A stretch of 64,000 bases of DNA from Hyphomicrobiales bacterium (lineage in GTDB: Bacteria; Pseudomonadota; Alphaproteobacteria; Rhizobiales; Beijerinckiaceae), in the NCBI GenBank assembly GCA_027489535.1, contig JAIXZO010000017.1, positions 1 to 64,000 on the forward strand, given 5' to 3'. The position numbers were made by a program, and so were the translations under genes. Below the pieces are notes generated by a model that saw only the letters and a program-made list of their open reading frames with translations, made no database searches and was not told where the DNA came from. Positions 31,987 through 39,672 of this stretch are shown piece by piece; position 1 is the first letter of the stretch; every line of letters starts with the position of its first letter.

Positions 31987-32631
31987 TCAGTGCGGCAGAT
32001 TGCCGGCCGTCGTCACGACGCCGGTCGTATTCTCGCCGATCGCGACCCACACATTGGGGTTTTCCTGCGACTGGCGCTTCACCATGGCATAGCCCGTGGA
32101 GCGCCATTCAAGGATGCGGCTCGTCTTGTTGTCGAGCACGAAGTCGCCTTTGTCGGTGCGCAGCGTCAGCACGGCATGGCCCGCGCCTTCCTCGTCGCGC
32201 ACCACGGTGATCAGCAACGCCTGACGCGGAATGCCCGCTTCCATCAGCATGCGGCGCTTGAGCAGCACGAGGTCTTCGCAGTCGCCCTTGCCGTCGACCG
32301 GGTAGGTCCAGCGTTCGACCACGCCGAAATGCTCGAGGTCCTCGACCTGCTCGATCGTGTCGTTCACGAAGCGATTGACGCGCGCCACCGTCGACCAGCT
32401 CGCCCGGGTCATCGCCATGCTGCGCGGTTCGAGGCTTTCGACCTGACAGTCTTCCGGATTGGTCGCGCAAAGCTGCGCCCATCCCATGGGAGCCGCGGCC
32501 AAGCCGTGCGGTACGGAAACGGTCGTGGCGCGGGGCATCGCGTCGACGCTCGCGAGACGGTCGCGCGCCGCCGTGACGGTCACGCTCGCGATCACGCTCA
32601 ATATGGCCAAGCCGCCGATCAGCCCACGCAT
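31987..32631 (-). CDS. Transglutaminase-like cysteine peptidase (BTLCP)
   Basis: The 214-residue exported protein has a signal peptide (GLIGGLAILSVIASVTVTAA) and the BTLCP catalytic triad C118 (VDGKGDCEDLVLLKR), H152 (GAGHAVLTLRT) and D167 (DFVLDNKT). In Pseudomonas, LapG of this family cleaves adhesins; the Hyphomicrobiales forms are short periplasmic proteins of unknown target. A perfect TTAA-N7-TTAA CtrA-type site lies 23-37 bases upstream of the start, suggesting cell-cycle control. Confidence 0.92.
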   Translation of the reverse strand: MRGLIGGLAILSVIASVTVTAARDRLASVDAMPRATTVSVPHGLAAAPMGWAQLCATNPEDCQVESLEPRSMAMTRASWSTVARVNRFVNDTIEQVEDLEHFGVVERWTYPVDGKGDCEDLVLLKRRMLMEAGIPRQALLITVVRDEEGAGHAVLTLRTDKGDFVLDNKTSRILEWRSTGYAMVKRQSQENPNVWVAIGENTTGVVTTAGNLPH

Positions 32632-33065
32632 CGATCCACACCCACGTTGTTGGTTAACAGGACGTTAAGTTCCTCGGGCGTTGCGGTGCAAGTGCTTGAT
32701 CCGGAAAGGGTTAACGCTACGGGCGGTCGTGCCGGAAACGGGCGGTCGCTTGTCGTAAGGGAAACAAAACCGACATTTCGCTTACACGGAGAAGCGCAAG
32801 CGTCGCCGCAATCGGGCGCGGAAGGGAGCTGAGCCATGGCTGATCGGACCGGAATCATGAATGTCGGCGTCCGAGATGCGCCCCGGCCGGTTGCGCTCAG
32901 GCTTCGCAAATCGGTGCAATTCGAACGGTCGGATGCCCGCCGCCGCGCGTGGTGAACGCGGAGTCGCCGCGCCGCCGAAAATGCTGCACATCCCGTGCGG
33001 CGGAAGGCGCATTGCGCTGAATCGGCCCGCGACTTAGCCTTCGGCGTGAAAGCGAGGGCCCCTTC
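32632..33065. other. 434-base intergenic region between BTLCP and NnrU genes
   Basis: Between divergent genes. Apart from the CtrA-type site it holds an unproven 39-codon frame at 32836-32955 (+) with a GGGAG site seven bases before its ATG, giving a basic peptide beginning MADRTGIMNVGVRD. Nothing else in it supports a gene. Confidence 0.5.
32654..32668 (-). promoter_or_regulatory. CtrA-type binding site upstream of the BTLCP gene
   Basis: TTAACAGGACGTTAA matches TTAA-N7-TTAA, the full CtrA site of Alphaproteobacteria, exactly. It stands immediately upstream of the leftward BTLCP gene, close enough to overlap its promoter, and could repress or activate it. A TTAA half site follows at 32711. 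Confidence 0.5.
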
Positions 33066-33647
33066 ATGGCGCTTATGATCTTGGGACTGGTGATGTTTTT
33101 CGCGGTCCACACGCTCACCACGATGCGCGCGACCCGCGCCGGGCTGATCGAGAAGCTCGGGGCGATGCCCTACAAGGCCGTCTATGCCGCCGCCTCGATC
33201 CTCGGCGTGGTGCTGATCGCGAAGGGCTACGGCGATTACCGTGCCGCGGGCTACATCCCCGTCTGGAACCCGCCGACCGCCACCCGCCACGTGGCGGCCC
33301 TGCTGATGTGGCCCGCCTTCATCGCGCTCGCCGCCGCCTACGTGCCCGCGGGCATCATCAAGGCGAAGCTCAAGCACCCGATGCTGGTCGGCGTGAAGAC
33401 CTGGGCGCTCGCCCATCTGCTCGCCAACGGCGATCTCGGATCCATGATCCTCTTCGCGTCGTTTCTCGGATGGGCGGTGTATGACCGCATCTCCGTCAAG
33501 CGTCGCGGCGAGGATGCGAAGATCGCGGCGACCGCCCCGAAGCGCTTCGGACGCGGGGACATCTTCGCGCTCGTCGGCGGCACCGTCGCCTACGGCGCGA
33601 TGCTGATGCTTCACCGCACGCTGATCGGCGTCTCGGTCTTCGGCTGA
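33066..33647 (+). CDS. NnrU family membrane protein
   Basis: A 193-residue inner-membrane protein with about six hydrophobic segments. The start [20 protein letters not shown], the segment [19 protein letters not shown], and the conserved [20 protein letters not shown] are typical of NnrU. The family was named from nitrite/NO reductase clusters and is related to the phosphatidylethanolamine methyltransferase-like isoprenylcysteine methyltransferase fold, but it is widespread outside denitrifiers and no denitrification gene is present here. GGGCCCCTTC precedes the ATG; no clear ribosome site. Confidence 0.88.
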   Translation: MALMILGLVMFFAVHTLTTMRATRAGLIEKLGAMPYKAVYAAASILGVVLIAKGYGDYRAAGYIPVWNPPTATRHVAALLMWPAFIALAAAYVPAGIIKAKLKHPMLVGVKTWALAHLLANGDLGSMILFASFLGWAVYDRISVKRRGEDAKIAATAPKRFGRGDIFALVGGTVAYGAMLMLHRTLIGVSVFG

Positions 33648-33696
33648 CGTCGTCCGCCGGGAAAACAGTCGGGCGATCGTCCCGGGGGAGAGAAGG

Positions 33697-35334
33697 ATGA
33701 GCGGATCGGACGCCGTGGAGAACGCATGGTCCGTGCTCCGGCAACGCCGCGAGGCGCTGTCGGGCCGCCGCATCACCGATCTCTTCGCGGCCGACGCCCG
33801 GCGGTTCGAGACCTTCTCCGCGCGGCTCGACGACATGCTGCTGGACTGGTCGAAATGCCTGATCGACGCGCCCGCCCGCGACGCGCTCCTCGATCTCGCC
33901 CGCGCCTGCGACGTCGAGGCCAAGCGCGACGCGATGTTCGCGGGCGAGCGCATCAACGCCACGGAGGGCAGGGCGGTGCTGCACACGGCCCTGCGTGCCC
34001 CCGCGGGCACGGTCGTCCCGCTCGAGGGCCGCGACGTCGCGCTCGACGTGCATGACGTGCTCGACCGCTTCCTCGCCTTCGCCGAGGGCGTGCGCAGCGG
34101 CACCGTCGCCTCCGCCTCCGGCCGCCCCTTCACGGACGTCGTGAATATCGGCATCGGCGGGTCGGATCTCGGCCCCGCCATGGCGACGCTTGCGCTCGCG
34201 CCCTATCACGACGGCCCGCGCCTGCATTTCGTCTCGAACGTCGACGCCGCCCATATCCGCGACACGCTCGCGCCGCTCGATCCCGCGACGACGCTCGTCG
34301 TCATCGCCTCTAAGACCTTCACCACCGTCGAGACCATGACCAACGCGCAAACCGCGCGGCAGTGGCTCGCGGCGGCGCTCGGCGAGGCGGCGGTCGGCGC
34401 GCATGTCGCCGCCATCTCGACCGCGCTCGACAAGGCGGCCGTCTTCGGCATCGCGCCCGACCGCGTGTTCGGCTTTTGGGATTGGGTCGGCGGCCGCTAT
34501 TCGGTCTGGTCCTCGGTCGGCCTGTCGCTCGCCGTCGCGATCGGCGCCGAGGGCTTCCGCGCCTTCCTCGCCGGCGCCCGCGCCATGGACGAGCATTTCC
34601 GCACCGCGCCTCCGGAGCGCAATCTCCCGGTCTTGATGGGCCTGATCGGCGTCTGGCACCGCGACGTCTGCGGCTACGGCTCGCGCGCCGTCATTCCCTA
34701 TGACCAACGCCTCGCGCGCCTGCCGGCCTATCTCCAGCAGCTCGACATGGAGTCGAACGGCAAGAGCGTGGATCGCGACGGCCGCCCGGTGGTCCGGCCC
34801 ACGGGCCCGCTCGTCTGGGGCGAGCCCGGCACCAACGCGCAGCACGCCTTCTTTCAATTGCTGCATCAGGGCACCGACACGATCCCCGTCGAATTCATCG
34901 TCGCCGCCGAAGGTCACGAGGCCGATCTGGCGCACCAGCACGCTTTGCTGCTCGCCAACTGCCTCGCCCAATCCGAAGCCTTGATGGCGGGTCGTACCGC
35001 GGCCGAGGCCGAGGCCCTGATGCTGGCGCGCGGCACGGCCCCCGCCGATGCGAAGCGCCTCGCCCCGTTCCGCGCCTTCCCCGGCAACCGCCCGTCGATC
35101 ACGCTTGCGCATCGCCGGCTTGATCCGCATGCGCTCGGGCGGCTCGTTGCGCTCTACGAGCACCGCGTCTTCGTCGAAGCCGCTATCTGGAACATCAACG
35201 CCTTCGACCAATGGGGCGTCGAACTCGGCAAGGAGTTGGCCACGGCGCTGCTTCCCGCCGTCGAAGGGCGGATGCCCGCCGCGTCTCCCGCCACGGCCGG
35301 TCTGCTCGCGGCATTGGCGGCCCTGCGCAGTTGA
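33697..35334 (+). CDS. pgi: Glucose-6-phosphate isomerase
   Basis: Pgi interconverts glucose-6-phosphate and fructose-6-phosphate. The 545-residue protein has the substrate-binding motifs [52 protein letters not shown] and the catalytic Glu/His region [11 protein letters not shown] ... [18 protein letters not shown], as well as the Lys near [15 protein letters not shown]. Length is normal for the family. GGGGGAGAGAAGG lies before ATG 33697. Stands alone between nnrU and a PilZ gene. Confidence 0.97.
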   Translation: MSGSDAVENAWSVLRQRREALSGRRITDLFAADARRFETFSARLDDMLLDWSKCLIDAPARDALLDLARACDVEAKRDAMFAGERINATEGRAVLHTALRAPAGTVVPLEGRDVALDVHDVLDRFLAFAEGVRSGTVASASGRPFTDVVNIGIGGSDLGPAMATLALAPYHDGPRLHFVSNVDAAHIRDTLAPLDPATTLVVIASKTFTTVETMTNAQTARQWLAAALGEAAVGAHVAAISTALDKAAVFGIAPDRVFGFWDWVGGRYSVWSSVGLSLAVAIGAEGFRAFLAGARAMDEHFRTAPPERNLPVLMGLIGVWHRDVCGYGSRAVIPYDQRLARLPAYLQQLDMESNGKSVDRDGRPVVRPTGPLVWGEPGTNAQHAFFQLLHQGTDTIPVEFIVAAEGHEADLAHQHALLLANCLAQSEALMAGRTAAEAEALMLARGTAPADAKRLAPFRAFPGNRPSITLAHRRLDPHALGRLVALYEHRVFVEAAIWNINAFDQWGVELGKELATALLPAVEGRMPAASPATAGLLAALAALRS

Positions 35335-35392
35335 GTGTTCCCCGATTTGGGTAAAATTTGTGCAACCTTAAGCTGCGCCCTATAATGGGCGC

Positions 35393-35767
35393 ATGCCTGA
35401 CCGGTTCTCCGATTCCTCATCACGCCACAACCGGCGTTCTCCCCGCTTCAGAGCGGCCGACGAGGTCGTGCTGGTTCTCGGCGACACGCGTCTGCCGGTA
35501 GAAGACGTCAGCGAAACCGGCATCAAGGTGCGGCTTCCCCCGGGCGTCACCGTCAAGCGCGACGCCCGCGTCGAGTTCAAGATGCTGCTGCGCGACGCCG
35601 ACGGCGTCACGGGGTGGCATCTGCATGCGGTCTGCATGTGGGTTCGCTTGGGCCATGCGGGCTTCCGTTTCGAGGCCGACGGCGCATTTTCCCGCGAGGT
35701 CTATTCCCGCCTTACGCGCCTCTTGTCCGCAGGCGTGGCCCGCATCGTCAACGGCACGGAAATCTGA
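35393..35767 (+). CDS. PilZ domain protein
   Basis: A 124-residue protein consisting of a single PilZ domain. The c-di-GMP motifs are RRSPRFRA (RxxxR) near residues 14-21 and VEDVSETGIKVRL (DxSxxG), with a GHAGFRFEAD end strand. It would bind c-di-GMP and alter an unknown partner. A membrane diguanylate cyclase is encoded 4 kb downstream on the other strand; a functional link is only a possibility. Confidence 0.88.
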   Translation: MPDRFSDSSSRHNRRSPRFRAADEVVLVLGDTRLPVEDVSETGIKVRLPPGVTVKRDARVEFKMLLRDADGVTGWHLHAVCMWVRLGHAGFRFEADGAFSREVYSRLTRLLSAGVARIVNGTEI

Positions 35768-35849
35768 CGTTCGGAACCCTCCGCCCGGTCCGGCATTGCC
35801 ATCCTTCGACGCATGCGCGGGAGCCTCCGCGCCGCATAAGAGGTGACAC

Positions 35850-36830
35850 ATGGCGATCAATTGGACCCTTCAGGTGCAAGGCCCCGGCGGCATTCCGGTT
35901 CCCACCTACGGCAATTACGGCGGACCGCTTTATTCCGACGGCGAAATCCTCTCGAGCGATCTCCAACCCGTCGATTATTCCAGCCCGCCGGTCGATGCGC
36001 TCGACGCGCTCTTTCTGCTGCACGACCAAGCTTATGATTCCCCCGATCCGCTCGTCCGCGCTCAGGGCGATCTGGCGATGGCACGTGCCATCGCCGCCTT
36101 GCCGGACGACGCCGTGCCCGCCGACGGCGATCTGTACGGCGGCGGCGCGATCCTGTTCGGACTTCTGCAGATGGCCGACGTCAACGGCCACCCCGAACTC
36201 GTGAGCCGCGAGGAAGCCGCCTTGCTCTCCGCCGCGGCGGTGCAGGACATCGCCTCGGGCATCGGCAATGCCGATGCCGACGACGTCGCGGGCTTCCAAG
36301 CTTGGGCCCGCCAAGCCGCGCCCTCGCTTGGGGTCGCCGCCGGCGACGTCGTCGCGCGTTTGGAGGACATCGTCGCCTCCACCGATTTCGGCACGGTCGA
36401 AACCCGTCTCACCAGCCCCGACGGCGGCTTCGCCTTCGAGGCGTCCGGCGCGCCGACCATCATCGGCCTCCAAATCCCGTTCGACGTCTCCGGCTCCGTC
36501 CCGCCGCCGTCCGACCTCTCGGCACCCGTCCTTACATCCCCGTCGTTCGATCTACCGACGTTCCAAGCGCCGACTTTCCAGATCCCGAGCATCGAAGCCC
36601 CGACCTTCCAAGCTCCGACCTTCCAAGCTCCGACCTTCCAAGCTCCGAGCGTCAATCTCCCCAGCGTCGAAGTCCCAAGTATCGAAGCGCCCCTGTTCCA
36701 GTCGCCGACCCCGCCCTCCGTGGTCGCCTTCGGCAACGACGTCGGAAACGCCTTCGACTCCGTCGTCGATCAAGGCACCGCACTCATTCAGGAACTCCGC
36801 GCCCCCGGCACCTTCGACTTCTTCGGATGA
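35850..36830 (+). CDS. Phospholipase A2-like (HDxxY) protein with PTFQA repeat tail
   Basis: A 326-residue protein of unusual build. Residues 15-82 carry the marks of a viral-type phospholipase A2: a glycine-rich YGNYGGP loop (20-26) suited to calcium, then DALDALFLLHDQAYD with the HDxxY catalytic motif (H58, D59, Y62) and a second Asp at 74 (RAQGDLAMARAI). This layout resembles parvovirus VP1 PLA2 (YKYLGP...ALEHDKAYD). Residues 83-205 are helical and Asp/Ala-rich. Residues 231-285 are eleven PTFQA-type pentapeptides (PTFQA, PSIEA, PSVEV). No signal peptide is seen. The catalytic call is by motif; enzyme activity and export are not shown. Confidence 0.8.
   Translation: MAINWTLQVQGPGGIPVPTYGNYGGPLYSDGEILSSDLQPVDYSSPPVDALDALFLLHDQAYDSPDPLVRAQGDLAMARAIAALPDDAVPADGDLYGGGAILFGLLQMADVNGHPELVSREEAALLSAAAVQDIASGIGNADADDVAGFQAWARQAAPSLGVAAGDVVARLEDIVASTDFGTVETRLTSPDGGFAFEASGAPTIIGLQIPFDVSGSVPPPSDLSAPVLTSPSFDLPTFQAPTFQIPSIEAPTFQAPTFQAPTFQAPSVNLPSVEVPSIEAPLFQSPTPPSVVAFGNDVGNAFDSVVDQGTALIQELRAPGTFDFFG
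36540..36704 (+). repeat. Tandem 15-base coding repeat (PTFQA pentapeptides)
   Basis: Eleven in-frame 15-base units encode proline-led pentapeptides of the form P-[ST]-[FIV]-[QED]-[ALIV]. The unit CCGACCTTCCAAGCT occurs three times in a row without change at about 36600-36644, which points to recent slippage or unequal exchange, while the flanking units have diverged. Confidence 0.85.
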
Positions 36831-36846
36831 ATCCCGTGTCCCCACT

Positions 36847-37162
36847 CCGTCATTGCGAGCGAAAGCGAAGCAATCCAGCCGGCGCCCGCCGCGAAGCCTC
36901 GCAGCCATGTCTCAAACCCTCATGGCGGGAGGCGCGCAGCGCCGTCTCGAACCACGTCGTCGTCCGACCGGGATTGTTCTAGACGCCCCGCTTCACGGGG
37001 CTCCTCACCATGAGGGACGTGGGGTGTTCCATACCGCGAAGAAACTAGGTCCCGGGTCCGCTTCGCGGCCCGGGATGACCCCGGCGAGCCGCTCTTCCGC
37101 CTCCGCTCAAATGCCGAACGCTCCCTGTCATCCCGGGGCGCGAAGCGAACCCGGGACCCGGA
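36847..37162. repeat. Composite of three interspersed intergenic repeat families
   Basis: The 456 bases between the PLA2-like gene and the formamidase gene hold no gene but three repeat types. 36847-36878 is a near copy of the CCGTCATTGCGAGCG element found at 19534. 36916-36956 and 36981-37016 are an inverted pair of a CCTCATGG...CGTCTCGAACCA element that recurs at 39593. 37048-37080 and 37126-37162 are an inverted pair of a GGTCCCGGGTCCGC...CCGGGATGACC element, with a weak relative at 19702. All are of types frequent in Hyphomicrobiales intergenic DNA. Confidence 0.8.
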
Positions 37163-37286
37163 CTTGTCCCTAATGCCCGCCGCCCGACCCTCATCCTTCA
37201 CGGCAGGCATGAGCGGGGCAGGGGTCGACGGCTCGGTGCGGAGCGACCATTCTGCGGGCCGTCGTCCCCCCGCTCCGAGTCGCCCC

Positions 37287-38234
37287 ATGTCGCATCATCA
37301 TCTCAAAGCCTCGCCCGAAACCTGCCATTGGGGCTATTTCGACGCCAAGACCGCGCCGTCCCTGACCGTGGCAAGCGGCGACCGGGTGGTCATCGACTGC
37401 GTCAGCGGCACCAAGGAGGTGCTTCCGCCCGCGGGCTTCCACGTCCCTCCGGAACTGCTCGCCATCCATGCGGCGCAGCAGGGCATTCCCTTCGGTCCGC
37501 ACATTCTCACGGGTCCCGTGGCGGTCGAAGGCGCGGAGCCGGGCGACGTGCTTGAGGTCCGCATCATCGACGTGAAGCTGCGGCAGGACTGGAGCTTCAA
37601 TTACAGCCGCCCGCTGGCCGGCACGCTCACCGACGATTTCCACACCTACCACTACATGAACATCCCGCTCGACCGCGAGCGCATGACGGGCGCGCTGCCG
37701 TGGGGCGACAATATCCCGCTGTCGCCCTTCTTCGGCGTCATGGGCGTAGCCCCGCCGCCGTCGTGGAACCGCTGCACCTCCATCATCCCGCGCGCCTTCG
37801 GCGGCAACATAGACAACAAGGAGTTGGTCGCGGGCTCGACGCTTTATCTGCCGGTCTTCGTGCCCGGCGCGATGTTCTCCTGCGGCGACGGCCACGGCTG
37901 TCAGGGCGACGGCGAGGTCAACGTCACGGCCATCGAGACGGCGCTGTCGGGCACCTTCGAATTCGTCGTCCGCAAGGATCTGCGCTTCACCTATCCCCGC
38001 GCCGAAACGCCGACCCACGTCATCACCTTCGGCATGGATCCCGATCTCGACCGCTGCGTCGAAAAGGCTCTGCGCGACATGATCGTGCTCATCGGCGAGC
38101 GTACGGGCCTGTCGGCGGCGGACGCCTACGCGCTGTGCAGCCTCGCCGCCGACCTGCGCATCACGCAGACCGTGAACCAGCACAAGGGCGTGCATTGCAT
38201 GCTGTCCAAGGAGCGCCTCGTCCGCGCCAAATAA
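37287..38234 (+). CDS. Acetamidase/formamidase family protein
   Basis: A 315-residue amidohydrolase of the formamidase/acetamidase family (FmdA-like), which releases ammonia from short amides. The metal-site loop FSCGDGHGCQGDGEVNVTAIE, SPFFGVMGVAPP-type wall and NQHKGVHCML end are characteristic. ATG 37287 (MSHHHLKASPETCHWGYF) is favoured: the family begins here, whereas the open frame upstream from 37164 runs through repeat-derived sequence. No amide transporter accompanies it. Confidence 0.92.
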   Translation: MSHHHLKASPETCHWGYFDAKTAPSLTVASGDRVVIDCVSGTKEVLPPAGFHVPPELLAIHAAQQGIPFGPHILTGPVAVEGAEPGDVLEVRIIDVKLRQDWSFNYSRPLAGTLTDDFHTYHYMNIPLDRERMTGALPWGDNIPLSPFFGVMGVAPPPSWNRCTSIIPRAFGGNIDNKELVAGSTLYLPVFVPGAMFSCGDGHGCQGDGEVNVTAIETALSGTFEFVVRKDLRFTYPRAETPTHVITFGMDPDLDRCVEKALRDMIVLIGERTGLSAADAYALCSLAADLRITQTVNQHKGVHCMLSKERLVRAK

Positions 38235-38282
38235 GCCGGAAGGAAGGACCGCAGCCGGCACGCGGATTGCTGTGAAGTCGGC

Positions 38283-39533
38283 ATGAGCCTCTCGTCGACC
38301 TTGTCCGGCATTCTGAGCGCCTCGAACGGCGACCGCACGCAGACGTTGCGCAATGCGTTCACGGTGTTCGACCGCAACGGCGACTCACGCGTGACCGGCG
38401 AGGAGTTCGCCCGCGTCTTCGCGCGCATGGAAATCGAGGCGCAGGAGCATGCCGGCATGGCCGGCGCGCCGACGGGGTTCGGCACGTCGCGCACGGTGTT
38501 CGATTGCGTCGCCGTTCCGTCGTTCTCGCCCGCCTATGCGACCGGCCTCTACAACGCCGTGCGGATGATGAACGACTTCGACGGCGACAATAGCGGCTTC
38601 GTCACGCTCGCGGAGATGACGGCGATGAAAACGCCGCCCCCCGAGATCCCTGCGGATGATCCCGCCGTCCCCGAGCCGGAAACCCCGCCCGAGGCCCCGG
38701 CGACCCCGGCGACCCCGGCGGCACGCGCGGACGATTTGCTGGCCGTCTACGACAAGCAGGGCAAGGGCTTCGTCGAACTCGCCGACGTCGCCCAGGCATG
38801 GACGGACGATCCTTCGCTCGGCGATGCCTCCGCCGCGCTCGCCGCCATCGAGGCATGGGATCTCGACGGCGACGGCCTCGTCGCGCGCGACGAGCTGATC
38901 CGCGGCTTCGAATATATGGATTTGGCCGACGGCCTGCTCGCCGCATTCGATCCGACCGGGACCGGCTTCATCGATCTCGCGGCGCTGACCGACGCCGACG
39001 TCGCCGACCTGTCGCTGAGCCGCAGCACGCTGTCGTCGTGGGATTTCGACAAGGACGAGAAGCTGACGCGGGCCGAGATCATCCAAGGCCTGAAGACGCC
39101 CGCCGCCGCCACGACGACCGACATCACCGCGGCGCTCCTCGACACCTACGACGCCGACAAGTCGGGCGGCCTCGACGAGGGTGAATTCGCCGCCATGACC
39201 GCGGATCGCGGCGACGGAGGGGCGGGCGAAACCTTCGCGGCATGGGATGAGGACGCCGACGGCATAGTGAGCGCAACCGAACTCGCGTCCGGGATCGATC
39301 TCGTGCGCCGCGCGCAGAAGATCGTCGCCGACTACGATCTGACGAACAAGGGTTGGTTCGACGCGGCCGACATCCAGGCCGCCCTCGACGCCGCATCCAC
39401 TCCGTCCGCCTCCACCGCCGCCGACATCATGGCCTGGTGGGATGCGGACGGCGACGGCCGCGTCACCGCCGCCGAAGTCGTGGCAGGCCTCCAATCCGGC
39501 GGCTATGTCGCCGGAAAACAGGAAATCGCCTGA
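38283..39533 (+). CDS. Multi-EF-hand calcium-binding protein
   Basis: A 416-residue protein with about ten EF-hand-like loops. Clear calcium-type loops include DRNGDSRVTGEE (30-41), DFDGDNSGFVTLAE, DLDGDGLVARDE, DFDKDEKLTRAE, DADKSGGLDEGE, DEDADGIVSATE and DADGDGRVTAAE; three more (YDKQGKGFVELAD, FDPTGTGFIDLAA, YDLTNKGWFDAAD) have lost ligands. A Pro/Ala-rich linker (about 118-145) splits an N-terminal pair from the rest. There is no signal peptide. It could act as a calcium buffer or sensor; partner unknown. Confidence 0.85.
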   Translation: MSLSSTLSGILSASNGDRTQTLRNAFTVFDRNGDSRVTGEEFARVFARMEIEAQEHAGMAGAPTGFGTSRTVFDCVAVPSFSPAYATGLYNAVRMMNDFDGDNSGFVTLAEMTAMKTPPPEIPADDPAVPEPETPPEAPATPATPAARADDLLAVYDKQGKGFVELADVAQAWTDDPSLGDASAALAAIEAWDLDGDGLVARDELIRGFEYMDLADGLLAAFDPTGTGFIDLAALTDADVADLSLSRSTLSSWDFDKDEKLTRAEIIQGLKTPAAATTTDITAALLDTYDADKSGGLDEGEFAAMTADRGDGGAGETFAAWDEDADGIVSATELASGIDLVRRAQKIVADYDLTNKGWFDAADIQAALDAASTPSASTAADIMAWWDADGDGRVTAAEVVAGLQSGGYVAGKQEIA

Positions 39534-39592
39534 CGTCGCCGCTCGTCCCGGCCCACATCATGCGAACCGTCCGGTGAGGTCCTCCCGGTGAG

Positions 39593-39660
39593 GTCCTCAT
39601 GGTGAGGAGCCCCGAAGGGGCGTCTCGAACCATCGAACCATCGAACTATCGAACCGTCGC
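39593..39660. repeat. Interspersed repeat plus short tandem repeat
   Basis: 39593-39635 is another copy of the CCTCATGGTGAGGAGCCCC...GTCTCGAACC element seen at 36916. It runs into a tandem of the 8-mer AACCATCG (four imperfect units, 39628-39660). Lies between the convergent EF-hand and diguanylate cyclase genes. Confidence 0.75.
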
Positions 39661-39672
39661 GGCCCGAAGACA

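Noticed and set aside
32836-32955. A 39-codon frame with a good ribosome site
   Set aside because: The peptide is short, basic and unlike any family I know. Kept only as a note in the intergenic entry.
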